Part shown: piece by piece, positions 9,768 to 19,136 of the stretch
How the letters are laid out: each line of letters starts with the position of its first letter
How positions within the stretch are numbered: the stretch's first letter is position 1
Origin: Alteromonas sp. KUL106
Lineage (GTDB): Bacteria > Pseudomonadota > Gammaproteobacteria > Enterobacterales > Alteromonadaceae
Reading direction: 5' to 3'
Assembly: GCF_009811415.1 (NCBI RefSeq)
Contig: NZ_BLIG01000009.1
Location: forward strand, 1-64,000
Length of the DNA stretch: 64,000 nucleotides
Made by a program: the position numbers and the translations under genes
The notes under the pieces: generated by a model
What the model saw: only the letters and a program-made list of their open reading frames with translations
Databases searched by the model: none
Told to the model about the DNA's origin: nothing

Positions 9768-9805
9768 TGCACCAAACAAACGCATGACTGTGTTTACTTG
9801 GTGCA
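9768..9805. promoter_or_regulatory. Paired NtrC-like enhancer sites
   Basis: Two inverted arms, TGCACCAAACAAAC and TGCACCAAGTAAAC, share 12 of 14 bases. Each begins with the TGCACC half of the NtrC consensus TGCACC-N4-TGGTGCA. The first arm also has the closing GCA at the right distance. Centres are about 21 bases apart, two helical turns on the same face. They lie 65-100 bases upstream of the sigma-54-like promoter, as expected for an enhancer. Confidence 0.5.
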
Positions 9806-9815
9806 TCGTAGGGGC

Positions 9816-9839
9816 AATGATCTATGCGGACTGGTATTA
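9816..9839 (-). repeat. Dispersed palindromic repeat, single arm
   Basis: Minus-strand copy of the half-site (TAATACCAGTCCGCATAGAT then CATT), one change from the others. It fills the gap between the enhancer-like sites of nirB and the stop codon of sulP at 9846. Confidence 0.8.
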
Positions 9840-9845
9840 CATGTT

Positions 9846-11411
9846 TTAAGCCAGTTTATCCGTCGCTACGCGGTAGCGAGGGTCTTCAACCACGTTAATT
9901 TCAACAAATTTGTCAGCCTTACGAAGCAGTGAGCGACACTCATCACTGATATGACGAATGTGTAGCTTTTTACCCTGCTCTTCGTATTTGTCAGCAAGGG
10001 TATCTAACGCATCGATGCCTGATGAATCCCAAATGCGAGAGTCTTTAAAGTCGATCACCACGTCTTCTGGGTCGTTAGCAATATCAAATAAGTCTTTGAA
10101 ATGAGATACCGAGCCAAAAAACAATGGGCCGTCTAGCTCATAAACTTTCCAGCCATCGTTATCGATGTGTGACCTGGCTTCGATATGACGGGCGTGTTTC
10201 CATGCAAATACAAGGGCTGAAACAATAACACCGACAACCACCGCAATAGCCAGGTCGGCAATAACCGTCACGCCGGTTACCAGGAAAAGTACGAACGCAT
10301 CTTCTTTATTAACGCCACGAACAATTCTGAATGACGCCCACTCAAATGTAGCAATAACCACCACGAACATAACGCCAACAAGGGCAGCAAGCGGGATCAT
10401 TTCGATAAGGGGGGCGGCAAATAGAATAAAGCCTAATAATACAACCGCTGCAGTGATACCAGACAAGCGGCCACGGCCACCAGAGTTAATATTAATCATA
10501 CTTTGGCCAATCATAGCGCAACCGCCCATGCCGCCAAAGAAACCGTTGACAGTATTTGCAACGCCTTGACCCACACACTCTTTGTTTCCGCGCCCGCGGG
10601 TATCCGTCATTTCATCAATTAATGAAAGGGTAAGAAGTGACTCGATAAGACCGACTAAGCAAAGAATAACTGAGGTAGGCAGGATTATCATGAAGGTTTC
10701 CCAGGTGAACGGAACCATAGGAATAGCAAAACTAGGAAGCTCACCCGCTAATGTGGCGGTGTCACGCTGCTCAGCAGGAAGCAGGTCGCGAACGAAATCG
10801 ATAACGGTACGAGCCTCTAAATCAAGTCCGTGTACTAGCAAGGTGACCGTGACAATGGCCACAAGCGACGCGGGTACGGCTTTGGTTAACTTAGGTAACA
10901 AATAAATGATGGCCATAGTTAACGCTACCAGTCCTAGCATCCAGTATAGTAGTGTACCTTCCATCCACTGTAACTCACCGGCTGCGTTAGTGACTTTGAA
11001 CTGACCCAGCTGAGCTAAGAAAATGACAATTGCCAAACCATTCACAAAGCCAAGCATGACTGGGTATGGCACCAGTCGGATAAACTTCCCGAGCTTGAAT
11101 ATTCCGCACATAATTTGCAGCAAACCGGCCAAAATAACTGCGGCAAATAGATACTGCACGCCATGCTGGGCAACCAATGCCACCATAACCACAGCCATGG
11201 CCCCCGTAGCACCAGAAATCATTCCCGGGCGACCGCCAATCGCAGACGTGATTAGGCCCATCATAAACGCTGCATAAAGACCAATCATTGGTTCTACGCC
11301 GGCTACAAATGCAAAAGCAACGGCTTCAGGGACCAAGGCGAGCGCCACGGTAATACCTGATAGCACGTCGTTCTTAACGTTGCTGTCTTTACTGGTAATT
11401 AAATCGAACAT
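9846..11411 (-). CDS. SulP family inorganic anion transporter with STAS domain
   Basis: Inner-membrane transporter of 521 residues. About 11-14 hydrophobic segments fill residues 15-405, including the SulP signature region [11 protein letters not shown] cytoplasmic STAS domain follows (about 420-510) with the usual D-S-S phosphosite-like loop in [12 protein letters not shown]. Family members carry sulfate, bicarbonate or related anions, and the sequence does not settle which. It lies between the nitrate operon and the DabAB pump. Bicarbonate is plausible by context, sulfate equally so by family. The ATG at 11411 follows a weak GAGA. Confidence 0.88.
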   Translation of the reverse strand: MFDLITSKDSNVKNDVLSGITVALALVPEAVAFAFVAGVEPMIGLYAAFMMGLITSAIGGRPGMISGATGAMAVVMVALVAQHGVQYLFAAVILAGLLQIMCGIFKLGKFIRLVPYPVMLGFVNGLAIVIFLAQLGQFKVTNAAGELQWMEGTLLYWMLGLVALTMAIIYLLPKLTKAVPASLVAIVTVTLLVHGLDLEARTVIDFVRDLLPAEQRDTATLAGELPSFAIPMVPFTWETFMIILPTSVILCLVGLIESLLTLSLIDEMTDTRGRGNKECVGQGVANTVNGFFGGMGGCAMIGQSMININSGGRGRLSGITAAVVLLGFILFAAPLIEMIPLAALVGVMFVVVIATFEWASFRIVRGVNKEDAFVLFLVTGVTVIADLAIAVVVGVIVSALVFAWKHARHIEARSHIDNDGWKVYELDGPLFFGSVSHFKDLFDIANDPEDVVIDFKDSRIWDSSGIDALDTLADKYEEQGKKLHIRHISDECRSLLRKADKFVEINVVEDPRYRVATDKLA

Positions 11412-11798
11412 GTTCTCTCAGAAGCTAAGATGTTAAACACAATAACCTACCGCGGCGTAAACGGCTTTACAGCAGAACACCAACGAGCAGGTAGGAGAAT
11501 TTTTCGGCGATTCTATCACCATTGTCGCTTAAAATCTTTTAATAGATTGTTACTAGGGCGTGTTGATCTTTGATGTACATAAAAGAAAACCAGGTCCTGG
11601 CACTTTCTCGTTGGCACTGACGTGATAAGCGCAACGTGCTTTGCCCCTTTCCCAATACCGTGAGCTTGTCAATTTTTCGTGCGCGACCTCAGGGCTTAAA
11701 TTAATAGCGAATGCTGACAAATTGCATTGTACATGGCATCGTATAATGGTTTTTATTAACCGCGTCGTTCAATGTGTTTCGATTTTTAATACGGAGCT
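11412..11798. other. Intergenic region between sulP and a small-protein operon
   Basis: This 387-base non-coding stretch separates divergent genes. A perfect -10 box, TATAAT at 11742-11747 on the plus strand, could serve the downstream small genes, but no good -35 is found at 16-18 bases. A segment beginning GGGCGTGTTGATCTTTG (about 11554) could be an old mobile-element end, but no partner end or transposase is present. Confidence 0.4.
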
Positions 11799-11867
11799 AT
11801 GATGAGACGTCGCAATAAGGCACAAGTCTTATTCTACGAGGAGTTAAAGTGGTACCTTATATTCTGA
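11799..11867 (+). CDS. Possible 22-residue leader peptide
   Basis: A short frame starting ATGATG with GGAG immediately upstream encodes 22 residues, beginning MMRRRNKAQVLF. Its stop lies 19 bases inside the next gene, whose GTG start and GAGGAG ribosome site fall within this frame. That arrangement would couple translation of the two. It could also be chance, or a remnant of a longer protein. I do not recognise it. Confidence 0.35.
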   Translation: MMRRRNKAQVLFYEELKWYLIF

Positions 11868-12136
11868 CTATTTTGTGCGTGCTAGTGGCAGGCGCTATTC
11901 ATTGGATGTCGCCGAAGGCTTATTGGAAAGCCACTATTATGTCGACCGCCGTTATTTTGCTCTTTTGTGTCGCTGCATTGTTCATTTTTAAAGCATCAGG
12001 AATGTTGGTTAGCGAGCACACTGGCGAGAATGCTGACTTTTCAGGGCAAATGCTAACCATCACCACAATGATTGCCTTCTTCGGTTTCTTAATTTCACTA
12101 TTTGTAGGTTGGTTTCTTCGCGTAGTCAGAAACTAG
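11849..12136 (+). CDS. Small inner-membrane protein of unknown function
   Basis: Protein of 95 residues with three hydrophobic segments (about 2-20, 28-50 and 68-90), so it should be an inner-membrane protein. The GTG start is backed by a strong GAGGAG seven bases upstream. It is preceded by an overlapping 22-residue frame and followed by a terminator-like hairpin at 12164. I recognise no family. Neighbours do not reveal a role. Confidence 0.65.
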   Translation: MVPYILTILCVLVAGAIHWMSPKAYWKATIMSTAVILLFCVAALFIFKASGMLVSEHTGENADFSGQMLTITTMIAFFGFLISLFVGWFLRVVRN

Positions 12137-12163
12137 TTTGGCAAGCAAAACCACATATTTCGT

Positions 12164-12193
12164 GAGGCTGCACCATTTTGGCGCAGCCTCTTC
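12164..12193 (+). terminator. Terminator-like hairpin
   Basis: An 8-bp perfect stem, GAGGCTGC with GCAGCCTC, is followed by TTCCTT. It ends the small membrane-protein transcript 28 bases after the stop. The rest of the space up to nasR at 12444 shows nothing else I can support. Confidence 0.6.
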
Positions 12194-12443
12194 CTTCCCG
12201 ACGTCTTTCACCTTCTCTTACCCCTTATAAAATGACCTTAAGTAAACGTTCCAGCCACACCTCATGCCGCTAGATGTCCGCATTCAGCGTGTTTTTGTCC
12301 ACTCTGGCGTTCATCTTCATTAATTCTAATAAACAGGGCATAAGTGTTGCTTGCTGCTTAAGTTGAATAATATCAATTCGCATAAAAACGTGTCCCTCGA
12401 AATAAAAGCGAAACGTGTGTACCAACAAGCAGCAGGCCTTAAT

Positions 12444-13808
12444 ATGCTTCATGAACCTGAACCGACCATTGCACTTTGTAGCGACGCGACTAAGCGTTTT
12501 TTGTTAGCGGCTAAGCACGCTGAAATCACCGTGCTTGAGCAGCTTTCTAGCAATTGTCGTATCGTCATTGCGGTTCGCGAACTCATTCATGAACTACAAA
12601 AAGAGCGTGGCGCTAGCAATATCTTTCTTGCTTCAAAAGGCGAGCGCTATGGCAAAGAGCGAATGCAATATGTTACTGCCAGCGAACAAGCGGAATCTAT
12701 GCTGAAAAGCCATTTAAAAGCTTTGTATCTGACTGATGAGATCATCACAGGTAACCCGCGTTTGCTGAGCAGTATTACACTCGCTATGCAGGCTACAGAC
12801 TATTTGCCTCGCTTGAGAGAGCAAGTGAGCAAACAGCAGCTAACACCGCTTGAATCTACGCGCGCTTACAGCCGTTTGGTGGCTAGTTTACTTACTGTTA
12901 TTTTTGAAGCTGCGGATATCGCGAGCGACCCGACAATTACCCGCTTACTGGTTGCCCTATTTAATTTTATGCAGGCTAAAGAGTATGCGGGGCAAGAACG
13001 CGCGTGGGGCGCAATAGGTTTTGCAGAAACCCATTTTGATGCGCGCCTGTGCGAAAAGCTTACAGCACTTCAACAGGCCCAAGACCACCACTTCAGTATT
13101 TTTAGTGAGTTCAGCTGTAAACCGCACAAAGACGCACTCGATACGTTAAACAAGAGCCCTGCGACAATTGATATCACGCAGCTTAGAAATATGATTGCAC
13201 AACTTAGTGACGGCAGCCCCATTGCCGGTGAAATATCCGAAGTTTGGTTTGATGTGGCAACACGTCGTATTGATGCAATGCAGACTATCGAGGTTGCGCT
13301 CACCGAAGCCCTGACACAGCAGGCCAACACTAAAGTAGCCGATGCAAAAAATGAAATGGCGAACCACCAACAACTCCTTACGCGCTTCAATGATGAGCAT
13401 GCTACTGATGGCTCACCGCTTACCTTATTGTTCGACCCAAGCATGCCGGGCTTAGCGGAAGACACGAAAGAAGACGAAAATAAAACACTTTCACTCAGCG
13501 AGCAGACAAAAACGTTATCTGCACACCGCTCTTTTTATGATTTACTGCGTTCACAAGCCCAACACATAGAAGACATGGGACGAGAGCTCGAAGAAGCTAA
13601 GCGAGCAATTCAAGATCAGAAACTGATAAGCCGAGCAAAGCTGGTCTTAATGGAGCAATTTGGGCTAAGCGAAAATACCGCGTATCGCCGACTGCAAAAA
13701 CAAGCCATGAGCGAAAACACAACCATCGCGGTCATTGCTGCAAAGATAGTGAATATTGCCGCTAAAAGCGCACAACGCTCCTTAGCAAATGGGCCTCGAA
13801 AAAGTTAG
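12444..13808 (+). CDS. nasR: Nitrate-responsive antiterminator NasR (NIT-ANTAR protein)
   Basis: Soluble RNA-binding regulator of 454 residues. The first three quarters form a NIT (nitrate and nitrite sensing) domain, with the characteristic ELIHELQKERGASNIFL start. The C-terminal ~60 residues are an ANTAR domain (SRAKLVLMEQFGLSENTAYR), which binds a two-hairpin RNA and prevents terminator formation. In Klebsiella the same architecture (NasR) controls the nas leader. Here the likely target is the attenuator at 9534-9569. The ATG at 12444 is preferred; a TTG at 12351 would add 31 unconserved residues. It is separated from its presumed target operon by sulP, and convergent with dabA. Confidence 0.9.
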   Translation: MLHEPEPTIALCSDATKRFLLAAKHAEITVLEQLSSNCRIVIAVRELIHELQKERGASNIFLASKGERYGKERMQYVTASEQAESMLKSHLKALYLTDEIITGNPRLLSSITLAMQATDYLPRLREQVSKQQLTPLESTRAYSRLVASLLTVIFEAADIASDPTITRLLVALFNFMQAKEYAGQERAWGAIGFAETHFDARLCEKLTALQQAQDHHFSIFSEFSCKPHKDALDTLNKSPATIDITQLRNMIAQLSDGSPIAGEISEVWFDVATRRIDAMQTIEVALTEALTQQANTKVADAKNEMANHQQLLTRFNDEHATDGSPLTLLFDPSMPGLAEDTKEDENKTLSLSEQTKTLSAHRSFYDLLRSQAQHIEDMGRELEEAKRAIQDQKLISRAKLVLMEQFGLSENTAYRRLQKQAMSENTTIAVIAAKIVNIAAKSAQRSLANGPRKS

Positions 13809-13858
13809 ACAATAGGAAAAAAGACATCCGTGTCACTACTCCTACACACAATACGTTT

Positions 13859-16270
13859 CTACATACTCAGGCCGTGCGACTTGTACCATTTCCCTCGGTA
13901 TAAGCGCTCTATGACAGCAGGGTGTTCCCAGCTGAACAGATACAGGTAGTCATTATTGATAAGGTCCTGCAGCATCTTGTGCTTGTCCACAATGCTCAGA
14001 ATTTTGGTATTTGGTGCCACAATGTAGACACTTAAGCGTTCAGGCTGGTGAACCCACCGCTGACCGTTGTGAAGAGATTGCTTTGATAAACCAATACGCA
14101 AGTCACCAGAGTTGCCCTCGAAAACTCCGATATTATTGTGTAATGCGTTATGCAGTACTTTATTGCCGCTGCCCAGTTTAGTGTTGTCTGCTACAGACGC
14201 GTTGTACTGGCTATTGATCCAATTTGTCACAATCATCGGTGCCGTCATTAAGGTTTCTAATATCGATGAATCATGGTCTGTTTGCCACGCATAGTCATGA
14301 AGAAAGGTTTTTCCTTCAAGATCAACACCCCGTGTCCTGGCCCTAGGCCCAATGATAAAAGATGAGTTACCAGCGAGTCCCCATTCAGGCTGTACCTGTG
14401 ACCAGTCGCTCGCTCTGTGTTGAAAGCGTTGGTTACGCTTTTTATCAGACTCAAACGGCAGATTCTTGCTGTAGTGTTTTGCGCGTTCTTTTTGCGCTTG
14501 GTGTTTCGCATCAATCAGTAAGTTTTTCACTTTTTCAGGCACTGCGCTGTCGAAACACTCGATGTCGTCAGTCGTGGTATTGTGTAAAGCGGGAATAAAT
14601 CGCGTATTGCCGGCAATTTTATGACCCATTTTAATCAGTGATTTACGCACTTCGCTGTCGTTGAGTAACTGAGCGAGAACCCGAACATTCACCTCGCCGG
14701 ATTGGCCTCCACACGCTCCACAGTCAAGGCCAGCCGCATGCAAATTATTTCTTGATTTACTTCCATGCCCAACAAGTAAAACCGTTGGTGCGAATGTGGT
14801 TATTCCCATCATTTTAAGCGCACCAGCCGCTAGGGCGACTTTATCCTCAAGGCTAATCGGGCCATCTTTGTTGCTGATTTCCCACTCGCAGTGGTGACTT
14901 AAGGCGTTAATAGGATTTTCTTTGCTTGATGGAAGCAGCGTATTCTTCAACAACTTGAAGACGTACCACCAGCCAGCTGATTCCACCATTGAGAAACTGC
15001 CAAGGGGCGACTTACTCCATTTATGCCACATGGCTCGGTGTTGCGTCACCTCTGCTCTATGGGCGACTGCATTTTTCTCATGCACGCTAAGCTGCGGTGA
15101 GAGTAATCCCGGTAACTGCGGCCTTTCGGCATCTGTGTGTGATGGTGCATAAGAAATGGGCATGCCGAAAAAGCCCGCAAACCCCATTGTTTTAATGGAT
15201 GGGCTTTTTAATTCTAGCGTTCGGCGTATTACCTCTGAGCGCACATCTATACAGAATATTGCTTGAATATCTGGCGCAAGTTGCTTTGCCGGTGACGCAG
15301 AAACAAGTTTAGATTGAAGACGCTGCTGTTGCTCATATTCGTAGGCATACATCATCACCCAAAGCCCACGCTCTTCATCTTTATATCGTTCTATGCGGGA
15401 GGCCAATTGCTTTACGAGGTAGCCAAAACGCACATGAACCTGTTGTGCTTTCTCGGCATCACATTCCCGATAATAGCGATAAACGATGAGCTCCCACGCT
15501 AAGCGAATAGCTAACAGTCCCTGCAGTTCGTTGCACTCTTTTAGCCACGTTCTATATGCAATATAAGAAGACCAGCCGTTAAGATTCATGATCAGCGCAT
15601 AGAAATAATCTTTGGCAAACTGTGAAGGAATGTTGAGCTCATCTGTTGCTTCTTTTAGCAAGGTATCGACGTCGCTTGGCAGTGAACTAAATATCTTCTT
15701 CAGGCTTTTCGTATTCATCAATACACTAATGCCATTATCGTGTTTAAGACCGTTCAGCCAGCTTTTATATAGCGTATTTGCAGGAGTATTGCCCTCAATT
15801 TGCACTAATGGAGATTCGTGCTGAAAATAGGCAGCGCAGAACTGGCTTATCTGAAATATACATTCTTCTTCCCATGTCATTTCATGACTACCGCGATAAG
15901 CATCGAAGTGCTTTGTCAGCAAAGGTAACGTCACACTGGCGCGTTCATTGCCCAACGAGGTAATAAAGGCATCTTTGTCTATACCAACATCGTATTGCGC
16001 CAAACTATGCGCTATTGCCTTGTCTGAAATAGCCCCTTCTTTATAGAGATCCAACCAATAAGACGCAGGCATCAATGCCGTGATCCCAGTAAGTGCGTGA
16101 ACCCTTGCTGAGACATCTTGGAAAGGCTTGTCGATAAGCTTCCAAAAGGGGTTCACCGCTATCAGTTTATCAAGAGGAAAATTCGGCGCGACACCGCCAC
16201 ATGCTTCTTCTGCCGCTCTATGAATACGCTTTTCATCAAGACTCGAAGTATTAAGAGATACGATTGACAT
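13859..16270 (-). CDS. dabA: DabA: carbonic anhydrase-like subunit of the DAB inorganic carbon pump (DUF2309)
   Basis: Large cytoplasmic subunit of 803 residues. DabA converts CO2 to bicarbonate in one direction, driven through DabB. The zinc site known from the family is visible: C340 and D342 (in FCIDVRSE), then H502 (GHGSKSRNN) and C517 (DCGACGG), with the H-to-C spacing of 15 residues found in characterised DabA. Its start codon overlaps the dabB stop as TAATG, so translation is coupled. No RuBisCO or carboxysome gene is nearby. In heterotrophs DAB supplies bicarbonate for biosynthesis, which is the likely role here. Confidence 0.93.
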   Translation of the reverse strand: MSIVSLNTSSLDEKRIHRAAEEACGGVAPNFPLDKLIAVNPFWKLIDKPFQDVSARVHALTGITALMPASYWLDLYKEGAISDKAIAHSLAQYDVGIDKDAFITSLGNERASVTLPLLTKHFDAYRGSHEMTWEEECIFQISQFCAAYFQHESPLVQIEGNTPANTLYKSWLNGLKHDNGISVLMNTKSLKKIFSSLPSDVDTLLKEATDELNIPSQFAKDYFYALIMNLNGWSSYIAYRTWLKECNELQGLLAIRLAWELIVYRYYRECDAEKAQQVHVRFGYLVKQLASRIERYKDEERGLWVMMYAYEYEQQQRLQSKLVSASPAKQLAPDIQAIFCIDVRSEVIRRTLELKSPSIKTMGFAGFFGMPISYAPSHTDAERPQLPGLLSPQLSVHEKNAVAHRAEVTQHRAMWHKWSKSPLGSFSMVESAGWWYVFKLLKNTLLPSSKENPINALSHHCEWEISNKDGPISLEDKVALAAGALKMMGITTFAPTVLLVGHGSKSRNNLHAAGLDCGACGGQSGEVNVRVLAQLLNDSEVRKSLIKMGHKIAGNTRFIPALHNTTTDDIECFDSAVPEKVKNLLIDAKHQAQKERAKHYSKNLPFESDKKRNQRFQHRASDWSQVQPEWGLAGNSSFIIGPRARTRGVDLEGKTFLHDYAWQTDHDSSILETLMTAPMIVTNWINSQYNASVADNTKLGSGNKVLHNALHNNIGVFEGNSGDLRIGLSKQSLHNGQRWVHQPERLSVYIVAPNTKILSIVDKHKMLQDLINNDYLYLFSWEHPAVIERLYRGKWYKSHGLSM

Positions 16271-17886
16271 TACTTGCTCCCTATTTGTGTGATCGACGCT
16301 GATTTTTGATGCTTTTCTTTGCTTTGCCTTAGTGTAACGGGTGCAATCTTAAGGGTAATTTTGGTGAACCACTCGTCGAGGTAAAGACCAGCGAAGAGCA
16401 ACTGCTTGAATTGTTGAACCAACCTTTTGTGTCCGTAGGAAAGCATGGCTAAATGGATAATAAAAAGTGCAGCAACAATACTCACCACCCAAATATCGAC
16501 GGGTGAAAACATGCCGGTTGGCTTCGGGTAATGATAAAGAATGGTTTCAGCAACAAAGGCTTTCACGTAGCTATAGAGAGTAACCAAAGCAATGGAAATC
16601 CCCACAAGAATATAAAGTTGGGTTTGATCAGACGTCGCGGTTCGCATAGCGATGTAAGCAGTAAATGCCAGGGTAACGAGAACCCAAGGACTTGCTGGGC
16701 CCTGATATTCGGTGAGTGAGAAACTTGCTAGCACTATTAGAGAAGTAATGAACAGAGCATTGAGCCAATCGGCAAACGTAGGCGTGCGCTGAGCACTGAT
16801 ATCATGTTCAAGGGCTTCATAAACCGCTGAACCTGAGTTTAAGAACGCGTATGCCTTATAAAATGAATGAGCGACGAGGTGAATTAACGCAAGCGCATAA
16901 AGTCCAAGTGCACACTCTATAAGCATAAGTCCCATTTGTGATGACGTTGACCATGCGAGGCGGACCTTCACGGTGACGCGGGTTGTCATTGCTAGTGCAC
17001 TGAAAAATACGCTAAGGCCTGCTGCAATTCCTAATATCCATTGTGCTTCAGAATATAATGAGATGAGCGGTGCGAAGGCTAATAGTAGATATCCCCCTAA
17101 ATTAATCACACCTGCGTGAAGCAGCGCACTGACGGGAGTTGGTGCTTCCACAATGTTAATCAGCCATCCGTGTGCAGGTAGCTGAGCACACTTAATCAAT
17201 GCGGCAAGTGAGATAAGACATGCAGCATATAGTGAATAAGAGGTTTGCTGGGCACTGAGGATAGAAGCGACTGAGCCGTTTGTATCATCTGCAGCGGCAT
17301 TACTCAACAGTGTGAATATATCGTTGATATATAGGGTGTCGAATGCGCTATATAAAAGAATAAACGCGCCAGCCATCAGCAACTCTGATGCTCTGGCAAG
17401 TATGAACTTCTTGTGAGCCGCCACAACCGCTCGTGATCTCTGTGGATATAAAAGTAATAATTTGTGCAGAGAAAGACTAACTGACAGCCATCCTAGCCAA
17501 AAAATAACAAAGTGATTAGCCAGTATTGTTACTACAACCGATGCTAAGGTTAACTGCATCCATTTTAAAAACTGGGGGTAACACGCTTCACCAACGAAAT
17601 AGTTTCTAGAAAATCGCATCAAAATAACACCGATGGTAACTACCGTTAATATAACCGCAGATTTCATCGGAGAAAGTGTCACCATCATTGTGTCGAGGCT
17701 CGATGAGACTGGCGCTAAGAGCCCTACCAACAGCGAGAGTAAAAACAATGCTATGGAGCCCCAAATAGCCACTCGCTCAACGTGTAACTTGGAAAACATT
17801 GTGTTTTTTGGGCCGCTAAACCACGACATGATAGTCCAAAATAGCGGTAGTAAAATGAGTAAAAATGAACTCGTTTGAGATGACAT
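16270..17886 (-). CDS. dabB: DabB: membrane subunit of the DAB inorganic carbon pump
   Basis: Integral membrane protein of 538 residues, related to the NuoL/MrpA proton-translocating subunits. Many hydrophobic helices are evident, and the conserved core includes VEAPTPVSALLHAGVINLGG, typical of that superfamily. It is thought to couple cation flow to the DabA reaction. The ATG at 17886 has GGAGGG four bases upstream; an in-frame extension to 17922 lacks a better site. It is first in a two-gene operon with dabA. The 256-base AT-rich space to sua5 must hold its promoter. A nearby NhaR-like LysR gene (19137) might regulate it, which is only inference. Confidence 0.92.
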   Translation of the reverse strand: MSSQTSSFLLILLPLFWTIMSWFSGPKNTMFSKLHVERVAIWGSIALFLLSLLVGLLAPVSSSLDTMMVTLSPMKSAVILTVVTIGVILMRFSRNYFVGEACYPQFLKWMQLTLASVVVTILANHFVIFWLGWLSVSLSLHKLLLLYPQRSRAVVAAHKKFILARASELLMAGAFILLYSAFDTLYINDIFTLLSNAAADDTNGSVASILSAQQTSYSLYAACLISLAALIKCAQLPAHGWLINIVEAPTPVSALLHAGVINLGGYLLLAFAPLISLYSEAQWILGIAAGLSVFFSALAMTTRVTVKVRLAWSTSSQMGLMLIECALGLYALALIHLVAHSFYKAYAFLNSGSAVYEALEHDISAQRTPTFADWLNALFITSLIVLASFSLTEYQGPASPWVLVTLAFTAYIAMRTATSDQTQLYILVGISIALVTLYSYVKAFVAETILYHYPKPTGMFSPVDIWVVSIVAALFIIHLAMLSYGHKRLVQQFKQLLFAGLYLDEWFTKITLKIAPVTLRQSKEKHQKSASITQIGSK

Positions 17887-18142
17887 GCAACCCTCCTTTT
17901 TTTCTGCGGATGAGTAAAGCACGCTTATATACTTATAAAAAATATATAATAAAACCAGATTCGTTCTTTTTTACTTATTTGTTAAAAGTGCGTTTTGCAG
18001 CGGGTCCCATATTTTGCTGACCTATAGTTAAGTTGTTAACTTTATAGTTCTAATAAAGTTATGATTAATATTTAAATAATCAATTTTAATTAATTTTCAG
18101 CGCACGGCATGATCACCGTAGAAAAAACCAGTTGGGAACTTC

Positions 18143-19114
18143 ATGAATTACAAAACCCCTGTGCTACGCTTTCCACAAGACATCGCAACTGCTGTTGGGC
18201 TGATAACGCAAGGTGAATGTATCGCTGTAAAAACAGAGACGGTCTACGGTTTAGCCGCCGATGCAACCAACGAACATGCAATTGAAAACGTGTTCAAAGC
18301 CAAAGGTAGACCCGCTAACAACCCATTAATCGTGCACATCGCGAGCGTTGATGACATTTCCCATTGGGCCAGAGACATACCGGATATTGCATACCAGTTA
18401 GCAGACGCTTTTTGGCCCGGCCCCTTATCTATATTATTGAAAAAAAAGCGTTGGGTTTCAGATAAAGTGACCGGCGGTCACGATACCATTGTGCTTCGAG
18501 TTCCTTCTAGTGAAAACTTTATAACACTTATTCGTGCTGCCAACACTGGCTTAGCGGCGCCCTCTGCAAACAAGTATAAATTTATAAGCCCCACCTGCGC
18601 TGAGCATGTTTTGAGGTCACTGGATGGACGCATTGCTGCAGTTGTAGACGGCGGTCAATCGGACGTGGGTATAGAGTCGACGATTATAGATGTTACAGCC
18701 CCCGTGCCGACTATCGTGCGCCCTGGGCCTATTGATGATTTAATGATTGAGCAGGCGCTGGCAAGACCAGTCAAATACGCCGACAGCTTAGGCGTGACCG
18801 TGCCCGGTAGTGCAAAACAGCACTATCAGCCAAACACCCCCGTATACCTTCTATCAACAGAGGCGCTTTCTCAAATGTTGCTTCATAATGATGAGGGAGT
18901 TATTTCTTACACCGCTCTCTCAGAAAGCATAAAGGGTGAATGCCGCAACATTATTCAACTAGCTAGGGATCCCGCTCAATACAGTGCCCATTTTTACGCG
19001 TCGCTTTATCAATTAGACAAGCAAAATTTACGCTGTATATATTTAGAAGAGACGCCTTATGATAAAGCGTGGTTAGCGATAAACAATAGAATAGGCAGAG
19101 TCGTGGCTAAGTAG
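18143..19114 (+). CDS. L-threonylcarbamoyladenylate synthase (Sua5 type)
   Basis: Makes threonylcarbamoyl-AMP from threonine, bicarbonate and ATP for the t6A37 modification of ANN-decoding tRNAs. The YrdC domain fills residues 10-200, with KTETVYGLAADA and the KxR-type KAKGRPANNPLIVH motif. The remaining ~110 residues are a Sua5 C-terminal domain, so this is the long form, unlike short TsaC. Bicarbonate is a substrate, and it stands divergent from the DabAB pump; this may be coincidence. It is convergent with the next gene at 22 bases. Confidence 0.92.
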   Translation: MNYKTPVLRFPQDIATAVGLITQGECIAVKTETVYGLAADATNEHAIENVFKAKGRPANNPLIVHIASVDDISHWARDIPDIAYQLADAFWPGPLSILLKKKRWVSDKVTGGHDTIVLRVPSSENFITLIRAANTGLAAPSANKYKFISPTCAEHVLRSLDGRIAAVVDGGQSDVGIESTIIDVTAPVPTIVRPGPIDDLMIEQALARPVKYADSLGVTVPGSAKQHYQPNTPVYLLSTEALSQMLLHNDEGVISYTALSESIKGECRNIIQLARDPAQYSAHFYASLYQLDKQNLRCIYLEETPYDKAWLAINNRIGRVVAK

Positions 19115-19136
19115 TCGGCAGGTAGTGGCGGCTCAC

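Noticed and set aside
9649..9849. 66-residue plus-strand frame
   Set aside because: It runs against the nirB promoter and enhancer region, its last residues come from the dispersed repeat, and it has no ribosome site.
11554..11600. Insertion sequence end
   Set aside because: The GGGCGTGTTGATC segment resembles a mobile-element terminus, but there is no inverted partner, target duplication or transposase.
12270..12452. 60-residue minus-strand frame
   Set aside because: It lies over the nasR leader and start, with no ribosome site or family resemblance.
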